Shown: one piece after another, positions 6,501-11,816 of the stretch
Numbering within the stretch: the stretch's first letter is position 1
Layout: each line of letters opens with the position of its first letter
Assembly (NCBI GenBank): GCA_910585055.1
Contig: CAJUBY010000052.1
Span: 1-11,816, forward strand
DNA: 11,816 bases
Direction of reading: 5' to 3'
From: an uncultured Christensenella sp.
GTDB taxonomy: Bacteria; Bacillota; Clostridia; Christensenellales; Pumilibacteraceae
Made by a program: the position numbers and the translations under genes
Notes under the pieces: generated by a model
The model's database searches: none
The model's input: the letters and a program-made list of their open reading frames with translations, nothing else
Told to the model about the DNA's origin: nothing

Positions 6501-8175
6501 GTCTATCAAACGCATAACTGCGGTAGCGGCGGCAACTATGTGTATTGCCGCGGTAATGCCGACAGGAACGGCTGTCGCAGCCGATACCGACGGTGCGGCG
6601 CCGCAAAAGATATTCACCGCGGACAACAATTACAATTATAGGTTGGACGGAACATTGGGACGTTCGCCCGACACTTTCGAAGCGTGGATAAATATTCCGG
6701 CAGGCTCGGGCGGCGGCGTTATAATGGGCAATTACGAGGGCGTTAATTTTGCAAATTCCGACTGTACAAACTGGGAGATCGATCCGCTGGGCAGATTCAA
6801 GGTGCGGTGGAACGGTAAGGGGCTTATCCACACGTTCCCCGACGTGTATTTCAACGACGGGAAGTGGCACCACGTAGCGCTAGTCCGCGACGGCGAAAAC
6901 GGTAAGTTCGTGTTCTATGCCGACGGCGAAAAGAGCGGCGAAGTGGAGTCGCGGCAAAAGGAGGCCGTAAGCTCAGTTACGCTCGACATCGGAGTCGACC
7001 GCTCCAACTGGAGCACTCGCAAAAATCCGTTGGACGGAAAAGTCGGGCAGATAGCGCTGTACAGCGGTGCGATCGGCGAAGATCGGATAAAAGCCGATAT
7101 GGACGGGATAAACGATACTGCCGACGGCGCGCTTATCGGGTGCTGGGATCTCGGCGAGAACTGGACGAAACAGCGCATCGCCGACAGGTTCGGCGGCGGA
7201 CCGACAGCCGTGATACATACATTCGAAAAATTCGTTACGACGATGCCGCTCAACGAATACGATTATTCGATCGTCGGTATGCCCGATATACAGACGATGG
7301 TTCACTATTCGCCCGAAAATCTTACATCAACGATGACATGGCTCGCCGACAACGCGGCGGCGCGTAAAATGCAGTTCATGGTGCAGGTGGGCGATCTTTC
7401 GGACAGCGGAGCGGTTGACGAATATTACATTGGCGCGGCGCGCGGGCTCGATCTTTTGAACGGCAAGCTTCCGTACACTTTCGTTCAGGGGAACCACGAT
7501 TACGATAATAACTGCGTGACAGACCGCAGTTCGACACGGTTCGATACGTATTTCCCTTATTCCAAGTTCAGCAAAAACACATGGTTCGGCGGCGCGTACG
7601 AACAGGGCACCATGGCTAATACGTATTCGCTGTTCGACGTAGACGAAGTCAAATATTTGGTGTTGAGTTTGGAGTTCGCTCCCAGACAGTCGGTGTTGCG
7701 CTGGGCAGGCCGAGTGTGCGAAATGTACCCCGATCGCCGAGTTATAATAAGCACGCACGGCTTTTTAAGCACTAACGGTGAATTTTCGACAGGCAAATTT
7801 TCCGGACGTTCGTATTTCCGCGACGTACGGGAAGAAGATAAGACCGACGGCGTACAGATGTGGAACGGACTTGTAAAAAAATATCCCAATATATTTTTGG
7901 TATTGAGCGGTCACGAACCGTGCGACGATTTGGTGATGCGCCGCGACAAAGGCGAACACGGAAACACCGTTACGTCTATGCTTATCGACGCGCAGTGCGT
8001 GGAAACGGAAATAGGAAAGATAGGCGAAGATATTTTCCTTATGATGTACTTTAACGAAACGTTCAAGACGATAGATTGCGTGTGGTATTCGCCCAAACGC
8101 AACAAATGCTTTAATATTCAAAATCAATTTACTATAGATTTCGCCGACGAATTCAATCCCGCGATAGGTAAATGA
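6487..8175 (+). CDS. Secreted LamG-domain metallophosphoesterase
   Basis: The 562-aa protein has a Sec signal peptide (about 1-32, AVAA before Asp33, no lipobox). A LamG/concanavalin-like domain follows (about 41-250), with the typical DTFEAWI (62-68), KWHHVALVRDG (126-136) and G-I-D--SLYSGAI-like ending at 184-196. A calcineurin-type phosphoesterase domain spans about 258-535. Its metal motifs are PDIQ (266-269, a D-x-Q variant of D-x-H), GDLSD (302-306), GNHD (335-338), STHG (422-425) and SGHEP (474-478, where the usual last His is Pro). It would hydrolyse a phosphomonoester or phosphodiester outside the membrane, with LamG perhaps holding a polymer or glycan. It is the last gene of the operon, overlapping the previous gene by 14 nt, and is followed by a hairpin terminator. 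Substrate unknown; fold assignment is firm. Confidence 0.92.
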   Translation: MKNGKSIKRITAVAAATMCIAAVMPTGTAVAADTDGAAPQKIFTADNNYNYRLDGTLGRSPDTFEAWINIPAGSGGGVIMGNYEGVNFANSDCTNWEIDPLGRFKVRWNGKGLIHTFPDVYFNDGKWHHVALVRDGENGKFVFYADGEKSGEVESRQKEAVSSVTLDIGVDRSNWSTRKNPLDGKVGQIALYSGAIGEDRIKADMDGINDTADGALIGCWDLGENWTKQRIADRFGGGPTAVIHTFEKFVTTMPLNEYDYSIVGMPDIQTMVHYSPENLTSTMTWLADNAAARKMQFMVQVGDLSDSGAVDEYYIGAARGLDLLNGKLPYTFVQGNHDYDNNCVTDRSSTRFDTYFPYSKFSKNTWFGGAYEQGTMANTYSLFDVDEVKYLVLSLEFAPRQSVLRWAGRVCEMYPDRRVIISTHGFLSTNGEFSTGKFSGRSYFRDVREEDKTDGVQMWNGLVKKYPNIFLVLSGHEPCDDLVMRRDKGEHGNTVTSMLIDAQCVETEIGKIGEDIFLMMYFNETFKTIDCVWYSPKRNKCFNIQNQFTIDFADEFNPAIGK

Positions 8176-8268
8176 CGCGCCGTCTGCGGCATTTCCCGTA
8201 CAGGCAGATCGTACCGCATAACGCGCAGATAAATTAACAACGGGATAATGCGTAATAACGCAAAACAG

Positions 8269-8290
8269 AAGCCGTGATTTCGCACGGCTT
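8269..8290. terminator. Hairpin terminator between the operon and coaE
   Basis: AAGCCGTG (8269-8276) pairs perfectly with CACGGCTT (8283-8290) around a 6-nt loop. The + strand tail is TACATTATTC and the - strand tail is CTGTTTTG, each only partly T-rich. It lies in the 184-nt gap between two convergent transcripts and probably ends both. A second small stem, CGGCA/TGCCG (8327-8342), lies nearer coaE without a T-tract. I see nothing else in this gap. Confidence 0.65.
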
Positions 8291-8359
8291 TACATTATTC
8301 GTAAGTACGGTGACCGATAACTGCAGCGGCATAAGTCTGCCGTAAAATGTGATACCGCA

Positions 8360-9001
8360 CTATTTTGGCTTACCTACGTTGCAAATCGCTTTAAAAAGCT
8401 CGACTACCTCTTCCGTAAAATCATTTACAGGCACGTCCGAAGGCACTATGTAGTCGGACAGCGTAGCGCGTTCGGTGTCGGGTATCTGTGCTTCGATCAT
8501 GCGCTCGGCGGACTCTTCCGTAATTCCGTCGCGTTCCGATATGCGTCGTATACGGATTTCGCGCGGACAGTAAATGCAGACCGTTTGATCGCACAACCCG
8601 GCGAGCGCCGTCTCGAACAGCAGCGGCGCGGACAGTACAACGGGCGGTGCGGTTTCGGCGATCCGCCGTTTTATTTCGGCTGTTATCGCGCCGTGCGTGC
8701 ACTCGTTTAGCTTTTGCCGTTCCGCAACGTCTTCCGAGATCGCTTTGCGCAGTGCGGCGCGGTCGAGTCTGCCGTTTTTTTGCGCCTGCGGAAAAGCCGC
8801 GATAAGAGTTTTTTCGCCTATCGTGTCGGCGGCGAACAGTTCGCGCGATATTTCGTCCGCGTCGATAACGGTAAAACCTGCGCCGCGTAAAGCATCGGTT
8901 GCGACCGTCTTGCCGCTGCCTATACCGCCGGTCAAACCTATAATGTTATGTGCCTTTCCGAAAGAGGCGGCAAGCGTACGCGCGTTTCTTTTGTACTTCA
9001 C
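8360..9001 (-). CDS. coaE: Dephospho-CoA kinase
   Basis: CoaE phosphorylates the 3'-hydroxyl of the ribose of dephospho-CoA with ATP, the last step of coenzyme A synthesis, in the cytoplasm. The 213-aa product has the P-loop GLTGGIGSGKT (22-32), VIDADEISREL (45-55), the LID-type region ending in SAPLLFE (124-130), the RRISERDGI segment (152-160) and SDYIVPSD (182-189). It begins with GTG one nt after the polA stop, with GGAG ten nt before it inside polA, so the two are cotranscribed and coupled. About 18 residues precede the usual N terminus of the fold; no better start codon exists closer to the P-loop. Length and motifs are otherwise normal. It is followed by the hairpins in 8269-8342. Confidence 0.96.
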   Translation of the reverse strand: MKYKRNARTLAASFGKAHNIIGLTGGIGSGKTVATDALRGAGFTVIDADEISRELFAADTIGEKTLIAAFPQAQKNGRLDRAALRKAISEDVAERQKLNECTHGAITAEIKRRIAETAPPVVLSAPLLFETALAGLCDQTVCIYCPREIRIRRISERDGITEESAERMIEAQIPDTERATLSDYIVPSDVPVNDFTEEVVELFKAICNVGKPK

Positions 9002-9002
9002 G

Positions 9003-11501
9003 CTATTTGCACTCCATCCAGTTTTTGCCTACGGAGACGTCCACGCCGAGCGGAACGGAAAGCTTTACTGCGCCTTCCATTTCGGTTTTTAAGATCTCGG
9101 TCACGGCGTCGGTTTCGTCTTGCGCCGTGTCTACTATAAGTTCGTCGTGGACCTGCAGTATAAGCCGCGACCGCATTCCTGCAAGTCGGTTTTCCACCCG
9201 TATCATCGCTATTTTTATAATGTCCGCGGCGCTGCCTTGGAGCGGCGTGTTCATCGCTACGCGCTCGCCGAATTTGCGTTCGTTGAATTTGGCGGAGTTG
9301 AGTTCGGGTATCGACCGCCGCCGCCCGAACATCGTAACGGCGTAGCCGCATTTTTTTGCGTTTTCGATAAGTCCGTCGAGATAACGCTTGACGGCAGGGA
9401 ACCGCTCGAAATAGCGTTTGATGTATTCGTCGGCTTTTTTGGGCGGAATGTGTATGTTTTGGCTCAAGCCGTAATTACTTATGCCGTAAACTATGCCGAA
9501 ATTTACCGCTTTCGCGTCGCGCCGCATTTGCGCGGTAACTTCTGACAGCGGCACTTCGAAAACTTCCGCCGCAGTCGACGCGTGGATATCGTCGCCGCGG
9601 TTGAACGCTTCTATAAGCTTGGGATCGCCAGAAAAATGTGCCAGCAGTTTAAGTTCGATCTGACTGTAATCGGCGTCGACGAGCACATTGCCGGGCGACC
9701 CTACAAACATGGAACGCAGCAGTTTGCCTTCTTCGGTGCGCGCGGGAATGTTTTGCAGATTGGGGTCGGTAGATGACAGCCGTCCGGTGGTGGTAGCGGT
9801 CTGATTAAAGCTGGTGTGCACGGTGCCGTCACGGCGGAGCGCTTTTCGTACTCCGTCGATAAACGTGGATTTAAGCTTGGAGTTGAATCTGTATTTGAGT
9901 ATTTCGTCGACTATTTCGTATTCGCCGGAAAGCTTTTGCAAAACTTCGGCTTTGGTGGAATATGTCTTGGCGTTTTTATCCGGATATGGTATCTTAAGAT
10001 CGTCGAAAAGGAGTTTGGCAAGCTGTTTGGGCGAATTGAAGTTTATATCGGATCCGGACACTTCGCGTATCTTTTGAAGATTGGCTCTTTCGAGTTCGGT
10101 GAACTTGCCGTCTATAAGATCGAGCGCGGCGCGGTCGATAGCAAATCCGCGCGTTTCCATTGCATACAATACGCGCAAAAGCGGAAGTTCCACTTCGGTA
10201 TATAGCCGCTCCATATTCCGTTCCGCAAGCTTTTTCATGCACTCGTCGCGCAGCGCGAACAGTTCCGCGGCGGTCGTCGGCGCCAGTCTGTATTCCAGCA
10301 GATACGACATAAGCGCCACATCGTCGGCTTGTATCGATCCGACGGGCGAGATCTCGTGCAACAACGACTTAAGCCCGAACGACAGAACGTGCTTTGACAG
10401 CATCGGCGCGACGGCGGAAATACAGCCCGATACCGTAAAGTTGCACATAAGAGTATCGGATATCGGCGCAAAGTAGTCTGTTTCGCCGTCGAAAGCGAAG
10501 TGCAGTCCTTCCGGTCTCGATAGTATTGCTATCTCGCCGCAATCCGTTGCGGACGCCACGGTTTGCATAAGATGGTCCGTATCGGTAAGCTCGACCGTCT
10601 TGTATGTGCGTACGGTCGCAACCCCGACAGTGTCGTCGGTCTTGGCGTAAAGCTCGGAACGCGCCAAAAGAGATTTAAACTCGAGTTCGGCAAACAGCTC
10701 GCGCACTTTGCGACGGAACGGGAATTCGAACTTGCAATCGTTAAGATCGAATTCTACCGGCACATCGGTAACGATAGACGCAAGACGATAGGAGAGATAT
10801 GCGTTTTCGCGGCCCTTGTCGAGTTTGTGGCGACGGCTGCCGGTAAAGTTCTCTATATTTGCGTAGATCCCGTCCAGCGAGCCGTAAGCGGAAATAAGTT
10901 CTACCGCCGTTTTGTCGCCTATGCCGTTTACACCCGGAATATTATCCGAAGAGTCTCCGGCAAGCGCTTTAAAATCGACTACGCGATCTGCGGTCACGCC
11001 GAAAATATCCGGTACTTTTTCCAAAGATACGTCTATGGTTTCGCTTATGCCTTTTTTGGTCAGAATCACATGCGTTTTGTCGTTTACGAGTTGCAAACTG
11101 TCCCGATCGCCGGTAAGGATGTACGTAAACGCATCCGATCTTTTTGCGAGCGTTCCGATAACGTCGTCGGCTTCGTAACCGGCAAGTTCGTATATCTTTA
11201 TGCCCATTGCGGAAAGCATGTCTTTTATGACCGTCATCTGTACGGCAAGATCGGATGGCATTGGTCTTCGCGTCGCCTTGTATATCGGCGTCATTTCGTG
11301 ACGGAACGTAGGCGCGTGCACGTCGAACGCCGCCGCAACGTATTTGGGTCTGTATGTTTCTATCAGCTTTACAAGCATGGTCGTAAAGCCGTATACCGCG
11401 CCGACGGGTTCTCCGCGCGTGGTCGTCATTCCCGGCATTGCGAAAAACGCACGGTTGGCAAGCGAGTTTGCGTCGATTACGATAAAACTGTCTTTTTCCA
11501 T
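9003..11501 (-). CDS. polA: DNA polymerase I (polymerase and 5' nuclease; proofreading domain degenerate)
   Basis: PolA fills gaps and removes RNA primers in Okazaki-fragment maturation and repair. The 832-aa protein has an N-terminal 5' nuclease (about 1-280; GYEADD at 108-113, ILTGDRDSLQL at 128-138, and the helical-clamp stretch GDSSDNIPGVNGIGDKTA at 182-199). The middle domain (about 290-420) lacks the Asp-Glu of exonuclease motif I and the other acidic residues, so 3'-5' proofreading should be absent, as in Bacillus and Taq enzymes. The polymerase domain (about 430-832) is intact: motif A DYSQIE (611-616), O-helix R660, K664, F668, Y672, and motif C HDE (785-787). The ATG at 11501 starts exactly where the family begins; upstream TTG codons at 11537 and 11507 are in frame but would add a hydrophobic stretch unlike PolA. 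No Shine-Dalgarno is seen. Confidence 0.97.
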   Translation of the reverse strand: MEKDSFIVIDANSLANRAFFAMPGMTTTRGEPVGAVYGFTTMLVKLIETYRPKYVAAAFDVHAPTFRHEMTPIYKATRRPMPSDLAVQMTVIKDMLSAMGIKIYELAGYEADDVIGTLAKRSDAFTYILTGDRDSLQLVNDKTHVILTKKGISETIDVSLEKVPDIFGVTADRVVDFKALAGDSSDNIPGVNGIGDKTAVELISAYGSLDGIYANIENFTGSRRHKLDKGRENAYLSYRLASIVTDVPVEFDLNDCKFEFPFRRKVRELFAELEFKSLLARSELYAKTDDTVGVATVRTYKTVELTDTDHLMQTVASATDCGEIAILSRPEGLHFAFDGETDYFAPISDTLMCNFTVSGCISAVAPMLSKHVLSFGLKSLLHEISPVGSIQADDVALMSYLLEYRLAPTTAAELFALRDECMKKLAERNMERLYTEVELPLLRVLYAMETRGFAIDRAALDLIDGKFTELERANLQKIREVSGSDINFNSPKQLAKLLFDDLKIPYPDKNAKTYSTKAEVLQKLSGEYEIVDEILKYRFNSKLKSTFIDGVRKALRRDGTVHTSFNQTATTTGRLSSTDPNLQNIPARTEEGKLLRSMFVGSPGNVLVDADYSQIELKLLAHFSGDPKLIEAFNRGDDIHASTAAEVFEVPLSEVTAQMRRDAKAVNFGIVYGISNYGLSQNIHIPPKKADEYIKRYFERFPAVKRYLDGLIENAKKCGYAVTMFGRRRSIPELNSAKFNERKFGERVAMNTPLQGSAADIIKIAMIRVENRLAGMRSRLILQVHDELIVDTAQDETDAVTEILKTEMEGAVKLSVPLGVDVSVGKNWMECK

Positions 11502-11508
11502 AATCAAT

Positions 11509-11537
11509 AGTATATAACAAATAACAAAAAAGCGCAA
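11509..11537 (-). promoter_or_regulatory. polA: Candidate polA promoter giving a leaderless or very short leader
   Basis: On the - strand TTGCGC (11537-11532) is followed after 17 bp by TATACT (11514-11509). Only 7 nt lie between the -10 box and the polA ATG, so transcription would start at or next to the start codon. The -35 match is weak (3 of 6). An alternative -10, TATGCT near 11550, has no good -35. Confidence 0.45.
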
Positions 11538-11586
11538 TACGGCAGAGCATATTTTTAAAATTTAACGACTTATATATATAAAACGT

Positions 11587-11615
11587 TTGACATTTTACGC
11601 CGTATTTGATATTAT
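11587..11615 (+). promoter_or_regulatory. Strong sigma-A promoter of tRNA-Ala
   Basis: A perfect TTGACA (11587-11592) and TATTAT (11610-11615) are 17 bp apart. The upstream stretch 11551-11583 is almost pure A/T and could act as an UP element. The start point near 11622 gives a short 5' leader before the tRNA at 11631. Confidence 0.85.
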
Positions 11616-11630
11616 TTATTACGTTCGTAC

Positions 11631-11706
11631 GGGGATTTAGCTCAGTTGGTAGAGCATCTGCTTTGCAAGCAGAGGGTCAGCGGTTCGAGTCCGCTAATCT
11701 CCACCA
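11631..11706 (+). tRNA. tRNA-Ala (anticodon UGC)
   Basis: This is a 76-nt cloverleaf. The acceptor GGGGATT (11631-11637) pairs with AATCTCC (11696-11702) with one G-U pair. The D arm is GCTC-AGTTGGTA-GAGC. The anticodon stem TCTGC/GCAGA encloses the loop TTTGCAA, so the anticodon is TGC. The T arm contains GGTTCGAGTCC. The discriminator A is followed by an encoded CCA (11704-11706). No terminator is seen in the remaining 110 nt of the window, where I also see no gene. Confidence 0.98.
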
Positions 11707-11816
11707 TAACACTATCGCGTATAAAAAAGTAGTACAACCCGATAGTTCGGCACCACCCTGTTACGAAGCACGAGCGAAGCGAGTATAAGGTGTGGGGTCG
11801 CGGTTCGACGGAAAAC

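Noticed and set aside
10563..11510. 315-codon + strand open frame opposite polA
   Set aside because: It is a shadow of the conserved polA coding sequence; no domain, no promoter.
11551..11583. A/T-rich stretch as a replication origin element
   Set aside because: No DnaA-box cluster is nearby; its place just before a perfect -35 box fits an UP element of the tRNA promoter.
11606..11788. 60-codon open frame over the tRNA gene
   Set aside because: It is the well-known false protein produced by translating through a tRNA gene (GFSSVGRAS-type peptide).
11750..11816. Possible tRNA terminator or structured RNA at the right end
   Set aside because: Short GC-rich and mirror-like stretches are present, but I found no stable stem followed by a T-tract, and the window ends here.

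Overview
The window looks like chromosomal DNA of a Bacillota (Clostridia-type) bacterium, perhaps an uncultured gut lineage. The signs are a Bacillus-like DNA polymerase I with a ruined proofreading domain, sigma-A promoters, AGGAG ribosome sites, diderm-independent lipoproteins, InlB/Flg_new surface repeats, a CCA-encoding tRNA gene and roughly balanced GC. The exact lineage cannot be fixed from sequence reading alone.

Layout. Positions 1-609 (+) hold a terminator hairpin and a small membrane-anchored SLT-type lytic transglycosylase. A bidirectional terminator (653-688) separates it from a convergent regulator gene (714-1718, -), an ArsR-type winged helix fused to a C-terminal beta-sandwich. 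A 199-bp intergenic region carries two back-to-back sigma-A promoters and a set of TATTG elements spaced exactly 31 bp apart, two of them near-identical palindromes. From there a three-gene operon runs rightward: a 264-aa lipoprotein (1918-2712), a 1240-aa lipoprotein with eight InlB-type repeats alternating with three beta-sandwich modules (2778-6500), and a secreted LamG plus calcineurin-type metallophosphoesterase (6487-8175) that overlaps the previous gene by 14 nt. A terminator hairpin (8269-8290) separates the operon from the convergent housekeeping pair polA-coaE (11501 to 8360, -; 1 nt apart). A tRNA-Ala(UGC) gene with a consensus promoter closes the window on the + strand.

How the genes may work together. 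The accessory unit is regulator plus operon. All three operon products are exported (two lipid-anchored, one with an ordinary signal peptide), and all contain lectin-like beta-sandwich folds; the regulator also ends in a beta-sandwich that resembles a sugar-binding domain. The simplest reading is a surface system that binds a glycan or other polymer and removes a phosphate or phosphodiester from it, controlled by an intracellular ligand of the regulator. The substrate is unknown. The housekeeping part (polA, coaE, tRNA-Ala) is ordinary, apart from a polA start with no Shine-Dalgarno and a -10 box so close that the mRNA could be leaderless. In many clostridia a lytic transglycosylase gene follows polA-coaE; here one lies on the far side of the accessory block in opposite orientation, which suggests that the block entered, or was rearranged into, this locus.
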